Shown: piece after piece, positions 1 through 11,105 of the stretch
Numbering within the stretch: position 1 is the first letter of the stretch
Layout: each line of letters begins with the position of its first letter
Source: Acanthaster planci
Taxonomy: Eukaryota; Echinodermata; Asteroidea; Valvatida; Acanthasteridae
Direction: 5' to 3'
Assembly (NCBI RefSeq): GCF_001949145.1
Contig: NW_019091371.1
Coordinates: 2,197,469 to 2,261,468, forward strand
DNA length: 64,000 nt
Notes under the pieces: generated by a model
Databases searched by the model: none
Told to the model about the DNA's origin: nothing
The model's input: the letters and a program-made list of their open reading frames with translations, nothing else
Position numbers and translations under genes: made by a program

Positions 1-411
1 TCATATGAACATCACTGGGTGGGTTGTTGGCATGGCTGGGGTGAAATCTTTTGACCAGACTAGTAGTTTGACTCTTTGTTGGATTTACATGAACATGTAC
101 TTCAATGAATACAGGCAGCTGCAATCCCTTTTATTTTTCAAAGTGTTTTAATTCTTTTGAGCAGAATGTGCAAATGAGCCACATTTCCAGAAGAGTTCCG
201 TACATGGACATGTATCATTAATTTTCCCTTTCAGTAGTTCATTATCAGTCAGAAAGTAATAACGTCCTAAAAAGTCAAATTTAACACTGAATACAGTATG
301 TTGAACCAGTAACTTGTCTTAGAAAACACTTTTTTTCAGACCAGACTCATTGGGTCTGTGCTCCAGGTGTCAACTTTTGTGGTGTCTGGATATGGAACTC
401 TTTCCGGCACA

Positions 412-855
412 ATTGCAGAATACCCTGCCACTCACCTAGTCCACCTCGTATCCGGATACACGGATACGGAGTTTCACTTGCGTGGTCACTCACAGACACA
501 TGCAAACTCTAAGAAGATTTTCTTTTAAGGAAAAACAGCACCCTCTGTTGATTCCTCCTCAATCCACCTGACTCCGTATCTCCGTAGCCACTCCCGGAAC
601 CCACATATTTTTCAACCTTCCCCAGATCAGCTGTGTATGATTATATAGATAGTTACTTCGTTCTCTAAAATGACTTAAATGCTCCACGCAGCCGGATGCT
701 GTGACACTGCAAGGAAACTTTCTTAAGGGAAAATAGCACCCTCTGCTCCGTCTCCCTTCCCCCCCCACTGCGTAGCAAATGGACTTCGTCGTTCAATTGA
801 CTGCATAGCCATTGAATTTTAGGGTGTATTTTTGCATGGCAGGGTATTCTGCAAT
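412..855. mobile_element. small inverted-repeat element (MITE-like), 444 bp
   Basis: The two ends are a perfect 19-bp inverted repeat (412-430, starting ATTGCAGAATACC, and 837-855). A 3-bp direct repeat ACA lies immediately outside each end (409-411 and 856-858), consistent with a target-site duplication. Inside are two related direct segments around 'agcaccctctg' (about 530-560 and 725-750). No transposase frame is present, so it would be a non-autonomous DNA element. The superfamily is not identifiable from the ends alone. Confidence 0.6.
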
Positions 856-1224
856 ACAGCAATAAGGCCTACATGTACAGTACTTCCTCTCTCCCCTGGT
901 GGTGACTCTCACCCAATCCTTGCTTTCAACAACAGCCCCCGACCCGATACGAAGTGCACATGCTTGACAAGTCTATTTGATTGATGGTCGAAATCTTCAT
1001 TAGGCCCTATTATTATTTAAATACAGGTAAACAATACCAGATCACAAAGACAGAATATATAAGAACAAGGACTATACAAAGTAAACAATCAGCAAATGCC
1101 AGGAAAAGAAAAAGTCAACTCAATAACTGTGACCTAAAGGCCTTCCATTCCAATACTGTTGACTTTACATAAGAATACAGGCTTAGGCCTAGTAATAAAC
1201 GACAGACATAGCATGTCCCCTAGT

Positions 1225-2192
1225 AGCCCCACAAATAGGGCTGTGGTGGCTCGCTTTTACAATCTGTCTCTTATCTGTCGCCACCACAGCCCTACTTCAA
1301 GGCATGTCTTAAATGCCTGAAATCCAAATGGCAGGATTGTCACAAACTTTGAATCCTAATATTTTCTGAAATGAGAATGACTCGACAATTTTACTTACAC
1401 TGGTGTATTCCTCAGAGTTTGGACTTTCATACGAGCACCCTAAAGCTTTTCAAAATCGTTAATTTTCCGATGCACATGTATGGCGCCTTGAAAAACCCGG
1501 CCTGTAGTATTACATGCTGACCGCGGGCGGCGCCATTTAGAAAAACGAAGGCAGCACTTCGTTCGTGGGACGTCAGGGCACCCGACAGGTGCTGTAGACG
1601 CATAATTCATGTTGTCACAGTATTGCTTGGTAATAACTTGCGCATGCACTTTGCTAGTGTACAGTCCGCCCACAGCACGTGTGTGGAGCATGATACAGTG
1701 ACATGCATATTAATGTTATTCAACTTAAATTTCACCGGTTCCTTGTTCGTCTGTCATGCAAGGTATGACGGGGAACCAGTTTTGTATGGTACTGCGTATA
1801 CCAGAGCGTCTGTCGGGTGCCTTGAAATCCGACGAAAGAAGTGCTGCTTTCGTTTTTAAAAATGGCACCGCCCGTGGTCAGCATAATAGTACAGGCCGGG
1901 TTTTTCAAGCCGCCATACATCGGAAAAATTTACGGTTTTGGAAAGCTTTAGGGTGCTCATATAAAAGTCCAAACTCTGAGGAATAGGCCTACATGGCCTA
2001 TGCCAGTGTTAGTAACATTGTTGAGTCATTCTCATTTCGGAAGATATTAGGATTCAAAGTTTGTGACAATCCTGCAGTTTGGATTTCAGGCATGTCAGGC
2101 ATTTAAGACATGCCTTGAAGTAGGCTGTGGTGGCGACAGATATGAGACAGATTGTAAAAGCGAGCCACTACAGCCCTAGTATTTGTGGGGCG
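1225..2192. mobile_element. foldback (long inverted-repeat) element, about 1 kb
   Basis: A left arm of about 380 bp (1225-1605) is repeated as its reverse complement at about 1800-2192, separated by a spacer of about 190 bp. The arms match with scattered substitutions and small gaps, and both carry the segment 'cctcagagtttggac' or its complement. Each outer end also contains its own hairpin, in which 'ggctgtggtggc' pairs with 'gccaccacagcc' about 45 bp away, so the structure is nested. The open frames inside are shadows of the arms. It is a foldback-type DNA element or a head-to-head insertion of two copies. Confidence 0.7.
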
Positions 2193-3891
2193 AGTTCCCT
2201 ATTCGGCCTCGCTACAAGCAAAAACATCTACCCATTCAGCGGATTTTAAATCGATTCTATCCCGTTTTCTGTTATGCTTCCTACGCTATGCTCAGTAATA
2301 GAGAACGCACTTTACCTGAAGCTATCGTTTTCACGAATAATTTCAGGGCATTAGTTTAGGCCTACTCACCCGTCATATTTCTCAAAGCAGACAACTCGAC
2401 TCTTGACTGGCTCCTATGACAGAAGAACTGCATTCAAGTGCTATCAGGATTTGTACATGTACAGTACATATACGGTTCAAACGCAGAGCGCCACCAATCG
2501 GTAGTGCGTAGCGTAAATAAGCGGCTGTTTGCTGTGATCGGCGACGGGCTTAATGGGCATCTCCCGATCAGAGTCCGGCCGACTGCGGTTCATATGGCCC
2601 GGGAAAGACTGAGATAGAGGGTGATGCACAACGGAGGTCATACCCCCTCCCCGAAGCATAGTTCTTTCTTGAAGTTAAAGTTGAAGGAGAAATTATTGGG
2701 GGGGGGGGCTGTTTCCCCCATCACAAATTTTCATTTAATATCCTCACCTCTCAGAATCAAAGCCTTAAACAGGATTATAAAAGTTATGTGAAAAATGTCC
2801 AATGCTCGGCCCCCCTCTCAAATAAGCCGTTCCCTCCCCATTAAAAAAAAATGGTTCTGGAACCACCCTTGGGGACTGGGGAGAGACGACATAGTACGGG
2901 GTTTTCATCGCTGAATTTGGTAATGTTGCCACTCCAGACATAGCACAAGAAATTAATGTACGTTATAACGTTCAGAGAGACATCCCAATGCGATCTATGG
3001 TCCGTCAGTCTGCGGGGGAGGGGGCAAGAGGTGCTCTCCCCTCCCAGAAATATGGATTTTAAAAAGGGCAAGAACCAAAAAGGGACGAAATGGGGGGGGG
3101 TACTGGGGTGAAAATCACCAATAAAAATACTTCCGAACAACTGACAGTTGATTTTATCTTAAGTTTTATTATTTTTTTATTTTATTACTGCTGCTACTTT
3201 TGTTACTATCTTCCCCCATTCGGAAGAGCTAACCCTCCCCTTCCTAGGGACGCCCATGTCAATGTTTCATGTGTCGGGTACAAATGTTACTTGCAAATAG
3301 CTATTGTGATCGCTATCACCAGAACAATCCCAAGCATGACAGTGTGCTTTGCAAATGGGCCAAAGTGCTCTTTATAGGCCTATACTAATCATTCTGAGCA
3401 GATGTCATCTTGAAGGTGGCCGAAAAACCTGTGTCCCAGAATGATGCAAAGCGCATAAAAAACTAGAAAAACACAAAGAACAATAACAGCAAAATACCCT
3501 GTTTAATTGGAACTACCTGTCTTCTTTGCGACATTACAGTAAACTGTAAATTATACTCTCCTTTAATAACTTCATTTTTCTATATGCAGTGAGTCGTGGG
3601 CTGCAGATGTTAAATTCATCAGAAAAGAGACACTCAAGCAACAGCGTTCCATGCAATATCTCGTTCCAACACAAACTCCTGTGGTGATTATACTCTCAAA
3701 CAGGGGTGTTACCGTGGTGCTAGGGTTAGGTATACCTGGAACAAAAGTGTATCAAACCCAGATTTGAATATCGGCTACACTAAGGGGAAGGGAAGGAACC
3801 TTACAGATAAAAAGGAAAATGAACGGCTGGTGTAATTGATTTTGTAGTCTAGTCTGTGACTAGTTCCTGTAAATCCATCAAAAGTCTTTCA
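2193..3891. other. intergenic, nothing recognised
   Basis: AT-rich sequence with an 11-nt G run at 2698-2708, a second G run near 3092 and several C-rich patches. Open frames here overlap each other on both strands and lack splice or start context. No gene is supported. Confidence 0.5.
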
Positions 3892-4066
3892 CAGGCGATT
3901 CACAGGCTGGTGCCTCCAAGAATTTGCAACACGTTGGCCAATCCCAATGTGCAAAATCTGTCGACCCTTTCCAAACGCGCAATGGGTCGACAGATTGTGA
4001 GCATTTTGATTGACAAGTGCGTTGCAAACTCTTGGAAGTGCACTCTGACTTGTGAAACGCCCGTAT
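3892..4066. mobile_element. MITE family A, copy 1
   Basis: A 175-bp near-palindrome. The outer arms read 'caggcgattcacaggctggt' and, inverted, 'gtgaaacgccc'. The inner arms hold 'ttggccaatc' and 'ctgtcgaccc' around a conserved asymmetric centre 'ctttccaaacgcgca'. Copies occur at 15434, 17701 and 40719, which defines a repeat family. It has no coding capacity. Confidence 0.75.
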
Positions 4067-5115
4067 TCGGCCAGTCGCAATAAGTCAAGTCACAGGATAG
4101 TCACATGCTACATTATATGGTAACAGAAACTTTCCTTTGTCGTCGTCAGTGCAGTTAGTTTGCAGCTGCTTTTGTGAATTAGAGGACTTGTGATCGGAAC
4201 CGTGAAAGAAAGTCTGGTGGTAAACTCGACTACAAGCTGCTGACAGATACTGAGAGTGAAAACTTAAAGCACAATCCACAATTTGGATAATTTTGAAAAA
4301 AAATCGAAACTTTCTTCGAACTGAAACAGCCGCGCGAAGAGACTCACTTAATTTAAATTTTTGATCTAAATAATGGAAAAAACAAAATTATCGCGCGATA
4401 TTGAAGACATTTCAATGAGTAGAGTGAGAAAGTCAACAGTAGAATTTCCTGGCGGAACGCAATCCTATGGGTGATAATGATTCACCGTCATGATTGGTGG
4501 GTCCAGTTTTGAAATATAAGGAAGGACAGGCGCTTTTATTTCCCTTCCTTCGCAAAGCGTGTAAATATGTCCAAAAGGTAGCCAAACCTCTCCGAAAGGC
4601 CGTTTCAGTTTTAATACATAGGCTATAGAAAGCAATCCTATGTTTGGGACCCCCGCGGAAAACATTTTTGGCCCTCTCCGTCGAAACATAGGTTCTGGTT
4701 CAGCACATTATTATGGGAATATGTAACCTAGGTCAATACATTTCACATAAAAGCAAAGGCAACCACGAGAGAAAACATAACACGTTCAGAGTGAGGTCAA
4801 ATGAAAACTATTTTCTATTCGCTTTCATTGGCCATTTTTTCATCGTCCAATGAACACTGCTTAAGGTGTTATTGTAGTGTTACGAACTATAGGTGCATGC
4901 TGTTGCCTATACCTTAGATAATACTTTTTTCTAAAAGCTGACCATGTGCCACGACAGACATCGCTACAATGTGATGACGATCGTGAAACTGTTATTTTAT
5001 GAGAGTTATCTGAATTAATATAACGGGGTTTGCCCTTACCCAACGTACATATTATTTTCATTGCTTGTCAGTGCTTTCAGTGCTTGTCCGAGAACTTGCG
5101 AAAAAGTCACAAGCT

Positions 5116-5188
5116 TACTCGGGTGGGACTCGAACCCACGACCTCCTGCTTACGAGTGCAGACGTCTTAACTACTCGACCACCGAGCT
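5116..5188 (-). tRNA. tRNA-like Pol III unit (tRNA pseudogene or SINE head)
   Basis: On the minus strand the 73 nt fold as a tRNA. The acceptor stem pairs 6 of 7 positions and the T arm is perfect (GTGGG / CCCAC around TTCGAGT). The A box TGGTCGAGTAG and B box GGTTCGAGTCC both match the Pol III consensus, and a TTTTT terminator follows about 10 nt downstream. The anticodon stem TCTGC/GCAGG leaves an 8-nt loop (ACTCGTAA) instead of 7, so no anticodon can be assigned safely; CGT (Thr) is the nearest reading. That loop, and a position 206 bp past a protein gene, favour a tRNA-derived SINE or a pseudogene over a working tRNA. Confidence 0.6.
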
Positions 5189-5393
5189 TGCCGGGGTCGG
5201 CTGGCCATCTTGAAAAGCGAGTCATCTTTTCACCTGTACAGTCCTCTGTATAGTGATTTACTTCATTCGAGTAAGCCTGTGCTTTATAAAGCACAGTTTT
5301 GCAGTATTGCATTGAGTAGGCGGCGGTGTGTCGTGGTGAGGTATTTCCCTTTCATACCTACCTTGGCTACAATAACCGTCCTAGCCACGGAGG

Positions 5394-6708
5394 CTAGTCA
5401 TCCTCGTCCGAAGAGTCTTCCTCCTCTCGTCTATCCCGATCGTCCAGCTTGAAATTATCCTTTGGATCAACAAGCGGAACGTCGGACGTGGCACCATCCT
5501 TCGATCTGAGGTTTCTGGACTCGAACTTGGAACTGTTGGTAAAAATTGAACGATGAAGTCATTGCTATCGTCAGCGCTCAGGCACTTTAAAATACGGTTA
5601 TCCCTCGATTGAATTTGAGCATACAGTGAGAGTCGTCCAAGACTGCCACATCCACCTCTGCTAAATTTGTTGTGTCGCTTTCGCCGTGTTTGTAATTTGA
5701 ACGTTATGCATATTCCAGTAATGCTGACAAAATGGCGTGTGGACTGCTACTTTAGGTTCTTAAAGTTGTAACCCGATCAGTTGTGACCATATCGTCAACT
5801 TTCTTGATTCTTCTTTTGCCTTTGAGAAATCTGAAACCTAATTGGATTCGTTGAAAAGTAAGTTTGTTGTACTATCATTCTTAAACTGGAATAACTGGAA
5901 GAAATTACCTCTAGGCGTACAGTCGAAGTAGGTCTGAATTTCGGCAGGATCCGAGCTCAGAATAAGCTCGTCCAGATAGTAGCGAGCCTCGGAGTATGGT
6001 GAAGCGGAAACAGTCACTCCAGCGAGGCGGATGGTGAAACATTCACATGGATTTTCGTGCGTCAAGAACCGGAGCGTCGGGGTACCAGGTTGCGTGTTGC
6101 GATCGGATCCAATGTAGCAAACGTGACGACCGGAAACCAACACTTATCGGAGTTTTGCAATAATAATAAAGCAAAGTTGTCGTTACCACCTCTTTGCAAG
6201 CAGCAAAAACACAGGATAGTTATTGCGTTACACTTTGCTACCTTGAAACTAATTTTTAGAGTCTACTAAAAGGCAATCCAACAGCAGAAACTGAAGGTAT
6301 AAAAAAAACGGGGAGACCTATGTCATAAACGATTTGGGTGCAAAACAGAGAATGAACTTTTGTTTTAATCTGCTTCTAAATGAAAACGACGCTACAGAAA
6401 TTAGCCTCGGGTGTTAAAACATTGATTACAATTAATTTGTTGTTGCATTCTGGCGAATTCCTGATCTACTGCATTCTATTTAGCCTATTAGAGATAGATT
6501 TGAAATTATTTAATCCTAACTTCACAAGGTATGTCGAACTACACTAGGCGCCTGAGAAAAGAGAGTATAAAGATTGCCGTTCGCGGACCACCGTTACGAC
6601 TACAATCCTTTCCACACTTTCTCAGATTGGCGTTTTGAAACGAATTATAAAGTGCTGACGCCTACCTGCCAACGCTGACACAATTAGAATCCACGCTAAG
6701 GCCTCCAT
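5394..6708 (-). CDS. secreted small protein with acidic tail, four exons, unknown family
   Basis: Exons on the minus strand: 6708-6666, 6142-5909, 5657-5596 and 5525-5394 (stop TAG). The introns are 523, 251 and 70 bp, each GT...AG. The phases agree (1, 1, 0) and the spliced frame encodes 156 residues. Exon 1 encodes MEALAWILIVSALA and exon 2 continues VLVSG, so a signal peptide of about 19 residues is rebuilt exactly across the first splice. The rest has five cysteines (23, 47, 49, 89, 104), with a CxC pair in the segment NPCECFTIRLAG, then a charged tail ending EEEDSSDEDD. I do not recognise the family. Weak points are the third intron (donor GTATTT, acceptor CAAG); without it the protein would end two codons later, at 5587, after 115 residues. 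Probably a secreted or extracellular protein. Confidence 0.65.
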
Positions 6709-7911
6709 CCTCTCTGGTGCGATGGACGACAATATCTATTATTGTGTTTCACTGCGTGCCCTTTCCCAACCAACTTGTCCACCGATTTGTGCATGTGATT
6801 TGGCTAAACCCCCCTATAAAACCGATAACCTTGAAGGTAAATGGAGGAATGAACAAGGCGCGGACGTGGAGACCGCACGCAATAAACACTTTTTAAATGA
6901 CCACACGAACCCTCCTTGCGATTGGGCGTCTCTTGGAAAAATAAAAACGTCAAATAATGGACAGTAATTAGATGTAGATAATTTGGCCGAAGTGACAGGG
7001 AAAAACCTTTCATACTGCAGATGCTAAACACGAAAGCGGCTATATTCAGTAACAATGAAGTCTTGCTGTCTTTAATTGTTATCACGCGAGATCGTGATTC
7101 AAGTATAACGATGAGCCATCTTTGGGCTGCAGCGCATGCTCAATATTCAGGTAATGAATAAGAATAACCGAGCAAAGCAGCTATTCCAATAACCACACAT
7201 AATTACTCTGGTGCTTTACAAATGGATATTTTTTAAAAATACAGCAAGCGACATAGAATCATACATGCCTTGAGCGCAGGAACCTCAGATGAAGGCTGCT
7301 ACTTTACCCGCAAAATGTTGCCAACATTCAAAATCCTTAATAGTTAATTATGTGATTAGAATAATAAGTAAGCCTGAGTAAAACACATTCTCTTGCGCCA
7401 AAAAAGTCAATCTGATCACCCCATTTTTCTGCTGGTAAGTTTTATTTGAATTTTTTTTTACATGGAGAGGGAACTAGTGTCAAAATGTCAATTTTCTGCT
7501 GAGAAAAATTTGGCGTTATACTTTGACGACGTTCTTGGAGCCCAAATGTGGACACAATAAAACAGGAAGGTGTACTCCTCAGTTCGAAACAGAACAGCTT
7601 TTGGACCGTTACGTCGTAGTATTCGAAGTGTATTAACCGCAAAATGTGATAATCACTTGATCGAGACATTCAGGTATGGATAAAACACAAAAATCTCAGT
7701 ATTTGTGCGAAGAAAAGTGGCAACACGATATTCGACTAAATAATTTACATACTTTTGAAAATAACCTAAAGATTATGTTTAAGTTAGCAATGTCTCCATG
7801 GTTATGGTATGTTGTTCAGAACAATATGCTTGGCCTATTCGAATCAAAGTGCAAGTTTATTTATTATCAGATTTCGGAATCTTTCATGCGAATCGCCGTC
7901 CAATGTGTTGA
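6709..7911. other. upstream region of the 6708 gene, no gene seen
   Basis: This holds the presumed promoter of the minus-strand gene that starts at 6708. No canonical TATA box is seen in the right orientation within 150 bp of the start. The rest is AT-rich, with short open frames on both strands and no splice support. Confidence 0.4.
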
Positions 7912-8012
7912 CTACTCCGTGGTGGTGTAGACGGGCCCCTCTGTAGTATGGATGTCAGCATCGGCGATGTCGGTTGGAAATAATGCAAGTGCGTCTGAGT
8001 CTTGCACGGGCT
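7912..8012 (-). CDS. candidate terminal exon, unknown protein
   Basis: A strong minus-strand acceptor (a T-rich tract, then TTTCCGCAG) ends at 8013. It is followed by an open phase-1 exon of 32 full codons and a TAG stop at 7914-7912. The peptide begins PVQDSDALALFPTD and ends GPVYTTTE, acidic and threonine-rich. An alternative acceptor at 8102 would add about 30 residues with three cysteines in the same frame. No upstream exon was found. Family unknown. Confidence 0.35.
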
Positions 8013-8101
8013 CTGCGGAAATCAAAACGCAAAAACCAACCGTGCATGATGTGCTTTGAAGATGTATGGTTGAAGCAATCGGCTTCCATGAAGGGCACAC
8101 T

Positions 8102-9932
8102 TAGGTATGCAAAATTTCTATAGGTTTTCTTCGAACACAATCTAGCACTTCATCTATGTATGGAAGCTTGTAATACTGCATTATATGAAATTCTTCCCTG
8201 ATTTAATGTAATGGTTTTCGGCCGTACCCAGAAGACTATACAGCGTGGAAGACTAGAAAGTCTTAACAGAAGAAAACTGCTCGCTTTACACCACCACGAA
8301 GATTTCCTGTATGCAAAGCATTTATGCAGTGCTCTGGTTCCCTTGGCGCAACCATGGCAGTTTTTAAGCCAACAGCATTCACGTGTATCTACTGTGTATC
8401 TTTGATTGTCCAGAAAAGTTGATGTTCCCAACAAGCCCACCTCATGAACACAAGAGTTATATCAGCCTCGGCTGGGCACAAAGTCATTCGAGGCTATTTT
8501 CTCCAAACGTTTCTAACGTGTGTTCTGCCTTGCAAGGCCACTGATATTAATTTTTCGCTTCTAGAGAAAAAAAATCACCGTGTGTGAACAAGCTGATGAG
8601 CTGAGCCCCCCCCCCACTAACCACTAATAACGTACATGTAAGCCTACACTGTCTTTTCACGTGATTTCGAGATGGCATCCTCTCATAGAAAGATGTAATA
8701 ATTCACAATCACGAGCACACGTCGCTTTTGGTACGTGTACACACGTTTGGCCAATTGTTGGTTTCACAGTATAGGTGGGCCAGTATTCTGGCCTCAGAAG
8801 TTGAGTATTTCGCTTTCCGAGGCGGAAAAATCAAACAGATATCTGCCTCACGCCCCAGGAGGCCGAAAACACTTCAGAGACGAATATTTGAGATGAGTAC
8901 TTTCCAATGGGAAAAATAACAAAGCAGAATTAGTGTTACACGTAAAGTTTCCATCACAGTGAGACTGAATTCTGATAGTATAGTCTTTAACGTAAGTTCC
9001 ATTACGGTCTAGGTATATCTCAATTTTTAAGTTTTGTTTTTCACGATTTTTTTTTCGAGAACAATGAAACGCTTTAAAATTAGGCCTATAATGCATAAAC
9101 CGTGTCTCTCAAAATAGCCCCTTCTGACTTCAATTTACTACAAAGTAAAATTCTGAGAGTTGATTACTGCTAGATTGTTCTTGATTGCAATGAACACTCT
9201 TTATAAACAGGTGATGTAGAGAGTGATGCTGATACGCTTATCGATCTTTTACACAAAGGTAATGATTCAGAGACAAAGATTGCTTGCCACCTTGGTGATT
9301 TGCTACAATGACAGTAAATGGACATTATTAACTGATACCAATTACTTTTGGCTTTTGTAATAATTTTTACTCACAATTGGGCACGCAGCAAAACAGGTGT
9401 GGACACACATTTTATCAACAGATTTTCTTTCATCTAGTACTGAATTTTCAAGTGTATTTTACTAATCAAAGCCACATTTCCATTTGATACCAACTTGAGA
9501 GTGTAACAGAAATCTAAATAAAAACATTGATTTTTTTTTCGACACGTCAAAGAGGGAGCACACCTGAAAATCCCTTCTATTTAAATACAAATCACCTATG
9601 ATAGGCCTTCAGCTGAAGGTTGTATCTTTGGCTTCTGTCTTACAACATTTCAAGCAGACCAGTATATTGTTTGTATAGATAGATGTTATACCAAGCTGAA
9701 TGTGTCCTGTGGGTTCCGCCAACTCAAAAAGGCTGCCCTTACTCCAGAGAGAAGTGAGGCGGGCATGTTAGCCCCATGGGGAAACCAGGCTTCAACATCG
9801 TGACCAATATTTAAATAGGCGGTGCAGTCTCACACTTAGTGCATTAATTCCCTGCATGCACGACTGTATAGGTCGGCGCCCACGACACGATGCTTGTGTG
9901 GCGGTGTTGACCCTAGTTTTTCAGCAACCAAA
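8102..9932. other. intergenic, nothing recognised
   Basis: AT-rich sequence with a C9 run near 8607. The overlapping open frames at 8150-8440 on both strands look like chance. Just before 9932 a TATA-like 'atatttaaata' (about 9808) precedes the candidate exon at 9933. Confidence 0.4.
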
Positions 9933-10067
9933 ATGGACCCAATCCCAAGCTCGCCGACGGACTTTCAACACGCTCATCTTCAACATTTCAACTTTTATAA
10001 CGAGTTATATACGAGGTTGAACCCAGACTTGATCTCACCCTTTTCTAATATTGTTTCAACGATGTAA
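9933..10067 (+). CDS. candidate first coding exon, short ORF of 44 residues
   Basis: A good acceptor-like sequence (CCTAGTTTTTCAG, ending at 9924) is followed eight bases later by an ATG in strong context (CAAAATGG). The frame runs 44 codons to TAA and starts MDPIPSSPTDFQHAHLQ. It may stop there or splice out at GAG|GTTGAA. The composition (Pro, Ser, His, Gln rich) would fit a nuclear protein start, but nothing identifies it. Confidence 0.3.
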   Translation: MDPIPSSPTDFQHAHLQHFNFYNELYTRLNPDLISPFSNIVSTM

Positions 10068-10583
10068 TGCTAATCAGAGTTTGACAAATATTGGGCCTTT
10101 TTTTAAATTGGTTACATTTTGCCCCAACTGTTTTTCCTTTTCTTTGGGGTTGATCGTGTCAAACTTCAATTTTTAATGGGGATGGCATTAGATGGGACAA
10201 TGTATTATCGTCCATGGGCTGGGCGGGTTTTAGTGCATCACTTTCCCAAAAATATTCTGGGTGACAAAAGCTTCAGAAAGTCAAGGTATGCCAGATAAGG
10301 AGACTCGTATGTAATCCAATTTGATCGGCTTAGTTCACCCTTCTCTTCTTTGACATCTTTACACAATTATGTGCAGGTGTGATTACATGAATTTTACAAG
10401 TAATTGTTTTACCTTCCCTAGCTATACTTCTGGTTTAGACATTTGTGTAAAGTACCGCTGTATGTACGTTAGTAATAAAGCGAAAGTGCAGTAGGCCTAT
10501 TGGTAAGCTTAAGGGTTGTATTATATAATTTTGGCCATACGCACCTTAGTTGGTCAGTCCTCGTTAATCGTACAAGATCGGTG

Positions 10584-10898
10584 CTATTCAGGGGCTTGCT
10601 GAACCTCTTCGATGGCTTCACGCACTGTTCTTTTTCCATGCATGCCACCATCTTTACACAGCGCAGGGGGCCACGGACAGTCATCTTCACGCTCGGATTC
10701 GAGCAGGTCCTCCGACTTCTTCGCCTCCTGAAGACTCGCCAAGGCCCCGGGGCTCAGACGGCCCAGGGCTCGCCTGGCTGCTAACTTGGCGACAGCTTCG
10801 AATTTGTTAACCAAATCGTTGTCCTCAGCGCGAGCGAATAGCAGCGAAGCTGTCAGAAATAAGCAGACTGCAACACATAAAACAAAGCCCTTCGCCAT
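10584..10898 (-). CDS. neuropeptide-type precursor with a cyclic amidated peptide, paralogue 1
   Basis: 104 residues in one exon. Residues 1-24 are a signal peptide (hydrophobic core VLCVAVCLFLTASLLF, cut after ARA). Residue pairs 42-43 (RR) and 60-61 (KK) are possible convertase sites. The likely product is EDDCPWPPALCKDGGMH (71-87), with Cys74 and Cys81 placed for one disulfide. It is followed by G88-K89-R90, where Gly donates the C-terminal amide and KR is the cleavage site; its N-terminal side would need single-Arg cleavage at R70. A 14-residue acidic remnant ends QQAPE. The start is set at 10898 because the ATG lies about 57 bp below a TATA box shared with the paralogue, and the upstream 69 in-frame codons lie mostly beyond that promoter. 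The gene at 18498 is the paralogue: the same start (M-x-K-G-V/F), ring and end (Q-A/S-P-E). It should act outside the cell on a receptor; family not recognised. Confidence 0.85.
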   Translation of the reverse strand: MAKGFVLCVAVCLFLTASLLFARAEDNDLVNKFEAVAKLAARRALGRLSPGALASLQEAKKSEDLLESEREDDCPWPPALCKDGGMHGKRTVREAIEEVQQAPE

Positions 10899-10950
10899 TG
10901 TCAAAACAAACAGATGTTGAGCGAACGTCCTACGCATAAGGAAACGCCGC

Positions 10951-10984
10951 GCCTTTATATGGGTTTTTTGGCTTAGTTTCAAGC
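10951..10984 (-). promoter_or_regulatory. core promoter of paralogue 1 (TATA and conserved upstream block)
   Basis: On the minus strand it reads CTTGAAACT, then a short variable stretch, then ACCCATATAAAGGC. The same two blocks with the same spacing stand before paralogue 2 (18858-18891). The TATA element lies about 57 bp from the ATG, which places transcription start about 25-30 bp before the ATG. Confidence 0.65.
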
Positions 10985-11105
10985 AATTCGATAGATGAAT
11001 AAAAAGACGGACTTCAGGGCAAACATTTCCAACACAAAGAGCTTCAACCACTTCTGGAATGTGCGTGCAGTTCACAATAAAATCGGAACAGAACTTGGAA
11101 ACCAC

